A DNA stretch of 64,000 nt from Candidatus Paraprevotella stercoravium (GTDB lineage Bacteria; Bacteroidota; Bacteroidia; Bacteroidales; Bacteroidaceae): the NCBI GenBank assembly GCA_944320795.1, contig CALUIU010000012.1:1-64000 (forward strand). Direction: 5' to 3'. Shown here one piece after another: positions 40,394 through 49,300 of this stretch; the first letter of the stretch is position 1, and the number at the start of each line of letters is the position of its first letter. Both the position numbers and the translations under genes were made by a program. The notes under the pieces were generated by a model. The model saw only the letters and a program-made list of their open reading frames with translations. It ran no database searches and was not told the DNA's origin.

Positions 40394-41050
40394 ATGACAA
40401 TCTTTGAACTAATCTTGACAGGACTGCAACAGAAATTTTCTGGGGTGGACACTGCTACACTTACCCGCATCGCCACAAAGAAGGCAGAGGGGGTAACGGA
40501 CGAAACGAAGGTAACCTCCATCGTTGAGGGTATCTCATTTCAGGACGTGATGCAAAACTATGGTGATTTCCGTGCAGGACAAGCGCAGACTTCCGCTGTT
40601 TCCAACTACGAGAAGAAGCATGGACTGAAAGACGGAAAACCGATCGAGAATCCGAAACCAGAACCACCGAAACCAACAGATCCTCCCAAGCCACAGGAAA
40701 CAGACATCGCAAAGATGATTGCCGATGGTATCGCAGCTGGTATCAAGCCGTTTGCCGACAAACTGGCAAAAATGGAGGAACAAGAAGCGCAGGCGCAGCG
40801 CAATTCTCAGATTTTGGAAGTGGCTAAGAAGTACGGTATTCCTGATTTTATGCTGAAGGACCGCAACATCCCTGAGAACACGGACTTGGACACTTATTTC
40901 AAGGACATGAAGCAGGAAATGTCTAACAGCGGTTTCCAATTCGCTAAAGCTCCGGAAACTGCCGAACAGAAGCAGGACAAGGAAGCTAGCGAGTTCGCCA
41001 AAATGATTGAGGCGGACACCAAACAAATTGTCGAACAACAAAACAAGTAA
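40394..41050 (+). CDS. Scaffolding-like protein
   Basis: A 218-residue protein of the pattern usual before the head fibre and capsid genes: an N-terminal helical part, a proline/lysine-rich linker (ENPKPEPPKPTDPPKPQET), then a long acidic coiled coil (about 105-218). This layout suits an assembly scaffold. No separate maturation protease gene is visible. Confidence 0.7.
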   Translation: MTIFELILTGLQQKFSGVDTATLTRIATKKAEGVTDETKVTSIVEGISFQDVMQNYGDFRAGQAQTSAVSNYEKKHGLKDGKPIENPKPEPPKPTDPPKPQETDIAKMIADGIAAGIKPFADKLAKMEEQEAQAQRNSQILEVAKKYGIPDFMLKDRNIPENTDLDTYFKDMKQEMSNSGFQFAKAPETAEQKQDKEASEFAKMIEADTKQIVEQQNK

Positions 41051-41052
41051 TT

Positions 41053-41910
41053 ATGGCAGCAGGATTTAAGTATAATATTGAGCCCGAACCGTCCGTAGAA
41101 GAACGCTATGACGTTTCTACCGGTGTAAGACGTAGAGGCCCTTATAAACTGGACACGACCAACCTGGTTGTTGGATCTTTCCTTCCATCGTTTACGCCGA
41201 TTGCCGCCGACCTGGTAAAGAAGACCGCACAGGTAGCTATCCGCGTGGAAGTTTATGAGAAATTTACCACAGGCTCCAATACCACACTGAAAATTAAGAA
41301 AAACTCTTTGGCTTACAAAGGTATGCACCTTGGTAATGGCGCACATGGAGCGACCATTAATGGCATTGACAAATCATACAAAGCTTTCGATAAGTTGACG
41401 TTGGCAGCCGACTTCGGCGAAACTTTAGAGGCCGGCACAGTGCTTTATGAAGCAACAGAAGTTAGCGGAACTACACCGAAAGTTATTGCAAACTCGGCAT
41501 TGTATGAGAGGAAGCAAGTAGAGGATGGCATTGTACTGGTTGCCCTTCTGATGCGAGCTTTTGAGATTGAGCCGATGAAACTGGCAATGCCTTTCTCTGA
41601 CATAGACAAGGCCAACATGCCGCATTTCCAGTTCAACGCCCCGGACGCTACTCAGAGTAGACAAACGGCATCAGTTGCCAAGGCTTCTTCCAGTCAAGAC
41701 GGTCTGATGAGTAAAGAGGACAAAGCTAAATTGGATGGTATCGCAGCTCAAGCCAACAAATACACTTTGTCAGCCGCAACTTCTTCCGCTCTCGGAGGTG
41801 TAAAACAGGGTGTTAAGGTGGATGATGCTACCGGACAGGAAGATGCACACACAAAATTGAATGCCCTTTTGGCTTCTTTGAGAACAGCAGGTGTAATTGC
41901 AAGCAAATAA
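41053..41910 (+). CDS. Head fibre/decoration protein
   Basis: A 285-residue protein. The N-terminal two thirds resemble a head-decoration beta domain. The C-terminus has the phi29-type head-fibre repeat (QDGLMSKEDKAKLDGIA, then SSALGGVKQG). It lies between the scaffold and capsid genes. Confidence 0.78.
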   Translation: MAAGFKYNIEPEPSVEERYDVSTGVRRRGPYKLDTTNLVVGSFLPSFTPIAADLVKKTAQVAIRVEVYEKFTTGSNTTLKIKKNSLAYKGMHLGNGAHGATINGIDKSYKAFDKLTLAADFGETLEAGTVLYEATEVSGTTPKVIANSALYERKQVEDGIVLVALLMRAFEIEPMKLAMPFSDIDKANMPHFQFNAPDATQSRQTASVAKASSSQDGLMSKEDKAKLDGIAAQANKYTLSAATSSALGGVKQGVKVDDATGQEDAHTKLNALLASLRTAGVIASK

Positions 41911-41928
41911 AGAAAGGAGGACTAATAT

Positions 41929-43011
41929 ATGATGCTAACTATTCATACTCTGTTTAACGATCCGAATATCGTTAATGCCGTTATCCAGCGCGTCCTTCAG
42001 ACGAGAAAGGACACAATCTACTGGCAGCAGTATCTGGACTTCCGAAGAACTACCACCCGTGTATTCAAGGATTACATCGGTCAGGTTACTGGTGTAATGG
42101 CCGGTTCCATCAATTCACGTTATGGTGAAAAGCCTATCCGTGAGCGCCAGAATATCGGTTCCGGATACGGTGAAATCGCTTATCTGGGTGATGCTTATCA
42201 GATTTCAATTGACAGATTGTCCGATCTTCAGGACTTGATTGACAAGTTCAATGCAGCAAAACCTGCAGACCAAGTAGTAGCCATGCAGGAAATCGTGAAC
42301 TTTATCTACGACGATTACCGCCAGGTACTTTTAGCAGCTCACAAGCGCATGGATATTATCGTAGGTTCACTTCTGATGACCGGAGAAGCAACAGTCAAGA
42401 ACAAGGACGACAATGCCGGAGGTGTCGACCTTCTTAACATTGAATTGCCGTTCAAGTTCATCAAACCTGATACAGGTGCTAAAGCGAACTTCATTACCTA
42501 TTTGCAACAGCAGATTAACCTCCTGAAGGCAGATTACGGCAATTTCCAGAAGATGATTATGTCACGAGGAACTTTCGTAAAGAATATCATCGGTTCTGCC
42601 GAGTTCGGCGATAAGTTCAAGATGCAGCTTACCGCTAATGAGATGTATCTTTCAACTGGTTTAATTACATCGCAGTTGGCTTCCCAGGTATTTACTGGCA
42701 TTGGACTGCCGGCCATCGAGATCAAGGAAGACTATGTAAAAGACCAAACCGGAAAGAACGTGCAGATTTATGCCGATGACCGTATCACCTTGCTTCCGCA
42801 GGATAAGATTGGTTATATGCGCTTCCACACTCCATACGAAGCCGTGGACGGGGTTCCGGGCCGTAACTACACTCAGGCCGATGGTGACATGCTTATCTCC
42901 GGCTACAAGGACAAGAACGGACGTTATCTTGAATACACTGCTGAGTGGATTCCACAGATCACGAACCCGAACCTGATTGTGAACTTTGATTTGTCAACCA
43001 TGAACGCATGA
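41929..43011 (+). CDS. Major capsid protein
   Basis: A 360-residue protein, second-largest head protein by position, with a conserved AYLGDAYQISIDRLSDLQ core and an HK97-like order of secondary structure. AGGAGG lies 7-13 nt before the start, consistent with high expression. It may start at the second of two ATGs. Confidence 0.82.
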   Translation: MMLTIHTLFNDPNIVNAVIQRVLQTRKDTIYWQQYLDFRRTTTRVFKDYIGQVTGVMAGSINSRYGEKPIRERQNIGSGYGEIAYLGDAYQISIDRLSDLQDLIDKFNAAKPADQVVAMQEIVNFIYDDYRQVLLAAHKRMDIIVGSLLMTGEATVKNKDDNAGGVDLLNIELPFKFIKPDTGAKANFITYLQQQINLLKADYGNFQKMIMSRGTFVKNIIGSAEFGDKFKMQLTANEMYLSTGLITSQLASQVFTGIGLPAIEIKEDYVKDQTGKNVQIYADDRITLLPQDKIGYMRFHTPYEAVDGVPGRNYTQADGDMLISGYKDKNGRYLEYTAEWIPQITNPNLIVNFDLSTMNA

Positions 43012-43322
43012 CAGTAAAAGACTACATATCACAAAAGTTTCAGACCTTCGGCATTAATTTGTCGGAGGCTGACCTTTTGGAAATAAGTCTGTCTTCAGGG
43101 ATAAGCGGAGAGGATGAGATGGGCCCGTCAAACATCGGACTGGTGTCGGTGGCTATGGCGAAGTTTATCCCCTCTCTCCTACTCCGCGCCACTTCTATTA
43201 GTGAGAATGGTTTCTCTATGTCCTGGGACATCAAAGGAGTAAAGGAATACTACTCGTTTTTGTGCAAGAAGTACGGCCTTGAAGATACGTTAAGCGATAA
43301 ACCTAAAGTCAGATTCTTATGA
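43008..43322 (+). CDS. Head-tail connector protein (DUF6706-like)
   Basis: A 104-residue helical protein overlapping the capsid gene by 4 nt, in the position of the gp6-type connector. The helical pattern LSEADLLEISLSSGI fits. Confidence 0.7.
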   Translation: MTVKDYISQKFQTFGINLSEADLLEISLSSGISGEDEMGPSNIGLVSVAMAKFIPSLLLRATSISENGFSMSWDIKGVKEYYSFLCKKYGLEDTLSDKPKVRFL

Positions 43323-43642
43323 TATTCGCGCCCCATACATTACAGGTTAAAGTCACCATTCCGATGGAAACAGACGAGTTTGGCCGACCTATCCCCGGAG
43401 CCGGCGGAGAAAGCTGGCAGGACGTATGTAAGTGCCGGTGTGACGACAACTCTACCAAAGAGTTTACTTCGGAGAACGGTGAGGTGTTCCGACCGAATTA
43501 TCACGTAGTCTGTGAGAAGAAAATTTCACTGAGTGCTGGTGATGAAATCAGATGTATGGACGGTGAGAATATCCGGGGTACAGGCGAGGTTTACATGGTT
43601 AAGAATACGAATTATTTTGGTTACTCAGAGATATGGATGTAA
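43319..43642 (+). CDS. Head-tail adaptor-like protein
   Basis: A 107-residue beta-rich protein with repeated CRCD and hairpin strands, in the position of a head-closure or stopper protein. It overlaps both neighbours by 4-10 nt. Confidence 0.6.
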   Translation: MIFAPHTLQVKVTIPMETDEFGRPIPGAGGESWQDVCKCRCDDNSTKEFTSENGEVFRPNYHVVCEKKISLSAGDEIRCMDGENIRGTGEVYMVKNTNYFGYSEIWM

Positions 43643-43929
43643 AGTTTGATTTTTCGGATGTGGATAGCTTTTTCGAGCATGGTTATGCAGAGGTGAAAGC
43701 TATTGAGGAAAAAGTAGGAAAGGAAGCTGTCGATTACGCTGTGAAGAATGGCAACTATCAGAACCGGACCGGAACACTCCGTAAGTCAAACAAATATTCA
43801 GTTCAAGATGACGGACTGGAGTTAAGGAATGAAGCTGAGTATGCTGCTTTTGTTGAATCCAAAGGTTATGAAGTCTTGACTGGTGCAGCCTTATTTGCTG
43901 AGAAACGATTGAAGGAGGAAATCAAATGA
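43633..43929 (+). CDS. HK97 gp10-like head-tail protein
   Basis: A 98-residue protein with GNYQNRTGTLRKSNKYSV, typical of HK97 gp10-family proteins. It overlaps the PGDYG gene by 4 nt. Confidence 0.75.
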   Translation: MDVKFDFSDVDSFFEHGYAEVKAIEEKVGKEAVDYAVKNGNYQNRTGTLRKSNKYSVQDDGLELRNEAEYAAFVESKGYEVLTGAALFAEKRLKEEIK

Positions 43930-44519
43930 AGTATAGAAAGAAACCAATAGTAATTGAAGCTATTCAACTTAAATTAGATAACTTCGATGAAGTATGTGAA
44001 TTTATGGGTGAAACTCCCACACTAGAGCATAATCCGGATTTTGGCATAGATGAGCATGGTAACACCAACGAGCCTTATTTAGGTGTGTACATTGAGACTC
44101 TTGAGGGTAAGATGCTTGCAAGTTATGGCGATTACATTATTAAAGGTGTAAACGGCGAGTTCTATCCTTGTAAGCCAGACATTTTCGAGAAAACATACGA
44201 TAAATCTGATGATTTATCATACGCAATGGATTTTGGTGATGCCATTGAAGTTTTAAAGCAAGGAGGTGCAATCCGAAGAAAAGGGTGGAATGGCAAAGGA
44301 CTGTTCGTTATAAAACAAGTGCCGTCTCATATTGAGAACGAAATTATTCCAAAGATGCAGTCGCTTCCTCAGTCAGCCAAAGACCTTATCCTGAAAGGAA
44401 AGGGCTTTATTGACTACACAAGCCAGTGCCTTATCTATAACGAGAATACTGGCCGGGCAGACTCGTGGGTGCCATCCATCAGTGATGTATTTGCAGAAGA
44501 TTGGGAGATTGTACAATGA
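43926..44519 (+). CDS. PGDYG domain fused to a Tad2-like (DUF2829) domain
   Basis: A 197-residue fusion. Residues 1-90 resemble the phage PGDYG domain (MKYRKKPIVIEAIQ, GDYIIKGVNGEFYPCKPDIF). Residues about 98-197 match DUF2829 (MDFGDAIEVLKQGGAIRRKGW, then RADSWVPSISDVFAEDWEIV). DUF2829 includes Tad2, which sequesters the Thoeris signal molecule. An anti-defence role is therefore possible. It is odd to find this gene inside the head-tail joining operon. Confidence 0.78.
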   Translation: MKYRKKPIVIEAIQLKLDNFDEVCEFMGETPTLEHNPDFGIDEHGNTNEPYLGVYIETLEGKMLASYGDYIIKGVNGEFYPCKPDIFEKTYDKSDDLSYAMDFGDAIEVLKQGGAIRRKGWNGKGLFVIKQVPSHIENEIIPKMQSLPQSAKDLILKGKGFIDYTSQCLIYNENTGRADSWVPSISDVFAEDWEIVQ

Positions 44520-44908
44520 TAGTAACTACTGACATAGCGAATATACTTTACCGTGATTGCCAGCCTTTCGGTATATCCATTGTCCCTCATGGCAAGAAAC
44601 TTACGGGTGAATTGAAGTCTGAAAGGATTGTCATTCACGCTAAGAAGCAGCAATCTGAGACGTATTGGAAGAAGTCCTTCGTAGAAGTGAATCTCTGTGT
44701 TCCCGATTTGAAGGAAGGTGAAGCCAACACCATCCGGCTGAACAAACTGGAGAAACAGGCTCAAAAGCTGTTTGACGGCGTAACAGAACGCTATGATGGT
44801 ATCACCTATCATTATTCCATCGAGTCAATTGGAACAGAGGAAGACACTGCCTTAAAGTGTCACTATGTAAATGTAAGAATTTTATTTGAAGTTTTAAATG
44901 TGAAATAA
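44516..44908 (+). CDS. Tail completion/terminator-like protein
   Basis: A 130-residue alpha/beta protein in the position of the tail terminator. It overlaps the previous stop by 4 nt (ATGA). No specific motif is seen. Confidence 0.6.
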   Translation: MIVTTDIANILYRDCQPFGISIVPHGKKLTGELKSERIVIHAKKQQSETYWKKSFVEVNLCVPDLKEGEANTIRLNKLEKQAQKLFDGVTERYDGITYHYSIESIGTEEDTALKCHYVNVRILFEVLNVK

Positions 44909-44909
44909 T

Positions 44910-45458
44910 ATGGCAGAAGCAAAGAAAATCACAGCCGTGAATATCAAGAAACTTTGGTATGGAGAAACAAGTGCTATCACGGCTGATTTGACCGGACAGG
45001 CCTTGCATACTCTCTTGCAGGGTGAAACCTTGAAAGAGGTAAAGAACATTCATCAGGACACGTGGACGCTCGAAGAAGCAGAAGCTAGTCGTACCAACTA
45101 CAAGAACCAGCTCACAGGCCAGACTTACCGTAGTGATAAGGAGATGGGCGATGTGACTGTCAATTTTACTATCGGTGAGTACGATTACCCGACCAAGAAA
45201 GATCTCATGGGTGGTGATGTAATCAACACCGATAAGGGTTGGAAGCGTGCAAGAGGCAAGGTGAACATCGAAAAGTTGATTGTATCCCTGACCGATGACG
45301 ATCAGTATTGCGTGATTCCTCGCGCTGACATCGGTGCCCGTGAAGCAACCACTGACAAGGCTATTGGACTTCCAGTAAGTGCAGTAGAGTTGGAACCGAA
45401 AGATCCTACTATTGCTCCAGAATACTGGTTCGATGCAGAAGAGGTAAAAGAAGCATGA
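44910..45458 (+). CDS. Major tail tube protein
   Basis: A 182-residue beta-rich protein with conserved GETSAITADLTGQALHTLLQ-type N-terminus and TVNFTIGEYDYPTKKDL core, typical of siphophage tail tube proteins of Bacteroides phages. It ends at a TGA (45456-45458) that lies in frame with a further 71-codon Ig-like domain, so a longer minor form may be made by readthrough. Confidence 0.82.
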   Translation: MAEAKKITAVNIKKLWYGETSAITADLTGQALHTLLQGETLKEVKNIHQDTWTLEEAEASRTNYKNQLTGQTYRSDKEMGDVTVNFTIGEYDYPTKKDLMGGDVINTDKGWKRARGKVNIEKLIVSLTDDDQYCVIPRADIGAREATTDKAIGLPVSAVELEPKDPTIAPEYWFDAEEVKEA

Positions 45459-45674
45459 ACAGATGTAAAGGTCGTAGCAACGCCTTCTGATGCAACAGTA
45501 AAGCTGGACGGGCAAACGGTCAAGACCAAGAGGGTGAAATCTGGGACATCCGTTTCCTATGAGGTATCAAAGGCAGGCTATACCACACAGTCAGGAAGCA
45601 TACCTACCTCCCTGTCTGATGCTTTCAAGACCGTTGAGAAGAAAATAACTCTCGTTCAAGAAAGTGGCGGTTAG
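45459..45674 (+). other. Ig-like extension of the tail tube protein after an in-frame TGA
   Basis: The frame stays open for 71 codons after TGA 45456-45458 to TAG 45672. It encodes a compact beta domain (VVATPSDATVKLDGQTVK, VSYEVSKAGYTTQSGS), similar to PEGA/Big domains. It has no start codon or ribosome site of its own, but it looks fully maintained. In other phages Ig-like tail domains are added by recoding. Confidence 0.7.
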
Positions 45675-45726
45675 TTATCAGGTGTTTAATGGGTGGGGCT
45701 TCGGCTTCACCCTTTTCCGTTTAGTT

Positions 45727-46110
45727 ATGAATCAAGGAGCAAAAATTATATCAGAATCTATTGTTGGCAGTGACTTCCGGACAGTTTTTGTCGGAGGAAA
45801 AGCGTATACGATCTATCCGCCTACAATCTATAAATTAGCCGGCGCCATATCCCATTTGGCTGGCGTGCATGAAGCAGACAATTTAAAGGATGTATTATTG
45901 TCACTCGGAGAATCAGACGCTTATAGCAAGGCTCTCTCTTGGCTGATTGCTGGAAACGAAAGTCTAAGTGAAGAACTGGCTAAAGGAACATACGAAGAAA
46001 ATGTGGACGCTCTGGATGAAGCTCTTTCTCTGATTGACTCAAAGGTTTTTCTGAAAGCTGTCAGCTTGGCGAGGAACGTAAGTCTGCTGGCAGCGAAACC
46101 GATACAATAG
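45727..46110 (+). CDS. Tail assembly chaperone (G-like)
   Basis: A 127-residue helical and acidic protein directly before the tape measure. The chosen start is MNQGAKII at 45727; 45664 would overlap the Ig-like extension. The 3' end overlaps a second frame that encodes the T-like extension. Confidence 0.75.
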   Translation: MNQGAKIISESIVGSDFRTVFVGGKAYTIYPPTIYKLAGAISHLAGVHEADNLKDVLLSLGESDAYSKALSWLIAGNESLSEELAKGTYEENVDALDEALSLIDSKVFLKAVSLARNVSLLAAKPIQ

Positions 46111-46304
46111 GCAATGAAACACTTCTAGGACAGATCGCATCGTTCATGGAAAATCTGCATCTGTCATACAAGGAAGTGGTCTATGAGATACCATACAGGA
46201 ATTTAGTATTAATGCAGCGTGACAAGCTACATACAGTTACCGGAACAAAGGTTACAAAGGTGAAGGGAAAGGATATGGCTTCGCGCAGAAGAAGAAATAA
46301 ATAA
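46038..46304 (+). CDS. T-like extension of the tail chaperone, probable -1 frameshift
   Basis: The frame lies at -1 relative to the G-like gene, opens after a TGA at 46035 and runs to TAA 46302. It encodes ETLLGQIASFMENLHLSYKE and a basic end RRRRNK. No start is suitable. The fused product would be a GT protein. The shift must occur between 46038 and 46107; GGTTTTTC (46044-46051) is a possible slippery run. Confidence 0.7.
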   Translation, partial: LKGFSESCQLGEERKSAGSETDTIGNETLLGQIASFMENLHLSYKEVVYEIPYRNLVLMQRDKLHTVTGTKVTKVKGKDMASRRRRNK

Positions 46305-46309
46305 CAAAT

Positions 46310-49300
46310 ATGCCAAAGTTAGTGTTCAAAGTGTCGAGTGACTACCAAGAGGTGATTCGACTGAGACAGGAATGTGAAAAGCTGGAAGCCCAGCTCAAGA
46401 AGATGGATGTAAACAAGTCTCCTGCAGCCGCCAAGGCTTTAGAAACGCAATTGGCATCCACGCGTCAGCAGATGATGGGATTAGTAACTGAGGCGGCTAA
46501 GGCTGGTGCTGTAATGGAGAATGATTTGAAGAAAAAGCTTAATTCTGCGTCAAAGGCCTCCGATGAACTGACAGAGGAAATCATCAAACAAAGGAAAATC
46601 ATCCGTGATACTCAGGATGATGTCAGAAGGCTGTCTGATGAATATTCAAAGATGGGTAAGTATTCTCCTAATTCAAAAGCTAAATTAGCTGAACTAAATA
46701 CGGCTAAAGCGGCTTTGAATGAGCAGAGATATTCCCTTGGCGAGTTACAGGACCAGCAGGCCAGAAACAGGCTCGAAGTGAGGAAACTTACAAGAGAGTA
46801 CAAAGAGTTTTCCAGTGGAACGAACAACGCTGATGAGGTAGTAAAATCACTGGCGGATTCTTTAAAGCGTACAGCCGCTGAAATCGGTGGACTGGTGGCG
46901 ATAAAGAAATTCGGCTCTGATGTGATTGAAGCAACCGGAAAGATGCAGCAGTTACAGGTGGCCCTTTCAACCATCCTTCAGGATAAATCGAAAGCGGACC
47001 AACTCATCGCCGATATTGTCCAGTTCGCAGCCAAAACGCCGTTCAATCTTGACGATGTAGCGACCGGAGCAAAACAGCTTTTGGCTTACGGCTCTTCTGC
47101 CGATAATGTCGTGAATGAACTTTCCATGCTTGGAGATGTGGCTTCCGGACTGCAGATTCCTATCGGACAGCTTATTTATCTGTATGGAACACTGCGTACC
47201 CAAGGACGTGCCATGACAGTAGACATCCGCCAGTTCGCCGGACGAGGTATTCCAATCTACGAAGAACTGGCCAAGGTATTAGGAGTTTCCAAAGACCAGG
47301 TAGGTGAACTTGTGAAGGAAGGTAAGGTCGGATTTAAGGAGGTCGAACAGGCCTTCAAAAACATGACATCCGAAGGAGGAAAGTTTGCCAACCTTATGGA
47401 AAGTTCCGCCGGGACGTGGCCCCAGCGACTGTCGAATATCGAAGATACCCTCTTCCAGAAGATGAATGAGTTCGGGAACAAGTACAAGGAAGTGTTCGAG
47501 TTCGGCATCGGTACGGCGGAAGAACTTGTAGAACATCTGGATGATGTGATTTCTGTAATCGGTGGTCTTATCGCTGCTTATGGGACATACAGGGCTGCTT
47601 TGATTGCGACTGCGGTGGCTCAAAAAGCGGTAGGATTTGTTGACAGCATACGCTTGATTATGGCTTATCGCAAAGAAATGGGGCTTGCGACCGCAGCACA
47701 GCAGGCATTTAATTTGGCTGCAAAGTCAAATGTTTATGTAGCATTACTTTCGGTATTAGTTGGATTGGGTACGGCTGTTTACATGTTCACTAAGCGGACA
47801 AATGAAGCCACGGCATCACAGGAGGCACTTTCCAAGGTGAGCAAAAAAACGGACGAAGAATTTTCGTCACAAGCCGCGACCATAGACCGACTTAATGGGG
47901 TTTTGAGGAGCGAAACCGCTTCTTTAGACCAAAAAAAGAAAGCTTTGGGTGAGTTGCAAAGTATCATACCTGATTACAATGCAAGCCTTAATGAGGAAGG
48001 AAAACTTATCAACAACAATACGGAAGCAATCAAGGCTTATCTCGTACAACTTGAAAAGCAAATCAAACTCAAAGCCGCACAGGAAGAACTGGAAGAATTA
48101 TATCGAAGTAAAAGGCTTCAGGAGAAGAACGTACAAAAACAGCAGGCTAATTATGACAGGACACGTAAGCAAAACCCGATAGGAGTAGTCTATGGTGGTG
48201 ACGCAGGTATAGAGGCACAACGTCTGTCACTCAACAGGATTGCAAAAGCTGAAAAATCACTGAAAGATGCAAACGACGAATTAAAAGATACACAGACGCA
48301 AATTGCATCCATTGAAAAAGAAATAGAGCAAGTTTCTTTGGCTTCGAGTAAGGCACAAAAGCCAACGTCGAGCTTGTCGAGCGAAATAAAAAACGCCTCC
48401 GAAAAAATAAGAAATCTGAAAAAAGAAATATCCGGCCTGCGAAGTGGGAATATAAAGGCTGAGGCAGGGAAAACGGTCGAAAGTACGATAGAGGCAAAAA
48501 ACAAAGAACTACAGGCGGCGGAAAAAACACTTGAGACATTGACCGGCAAGTCGAACAAAACAACCGCCAAAGCCGAAAACCAACGTAAAAAAGCGGCAGA
48601 GCAGCAAAAGAAAGCCCAAGAGGAGCTGAATAAATCCTTGCTCTCCCTTCAGCAGCAGAACCAAGACGACGAAATCGCCCTGATGCGTGACGGCACGCAG
48701 AAGAAACTTGCCGAGATAGACAACGACTATAAGAAGCGTACCGCCGAAATCGACAGGCAGGAAGTCGAGTTCAAGAAGAAGAACAAGGAGGCAGGGGCAA
48801 CTGGGTTAACGGGTGGACTTACGCAAGAGCAGCAAACAGCCCTGCAAGAGGCAAGGGACAATGCGGCGAAAGAGCAGGAACGGCAGACCAACGAGATATA
48901 TCTTGCCGAGGCGCAAGCCATGCGTGACTACCTCAAACAATACGGCACGTTCCAGCAACAAAAACTTGCCATAGCAGAGGAATATGCCGAAAAGATAAAG
49001 AAAGCACAGAGCGAAGGTGAACGTCTGTCGCTAACGGCGGAACGCGACCGCTCACTGCAACAGATAGAGATAAACGCCATTAGGCAGAACATCGACTGGG
49101 GAAGCGTATTCGGCGACTTCGGCACAATGCTTCGTGACGAAATAGAACAAAATCTTGAAGCTGTACGAAAGTATATGAAGTCAGATGAGTTTAGAAGTAT
49201 GGCTCCGGAAGACCAGGCGAAAATTGTTGAAGCAGTAAACAACCTCAGAGGGAATGTCTCAGGCAACTTGTCTGATATTAATTTTAAACAGATAGGTGAG

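Noticed and set aside
45664-45726. GTG start at 45664 for the tail chaperone
   Set aside because: It overlaps the Ig-like extension and adds 21 residues without resemblance to chaperones; ATG 45727 is preferred.
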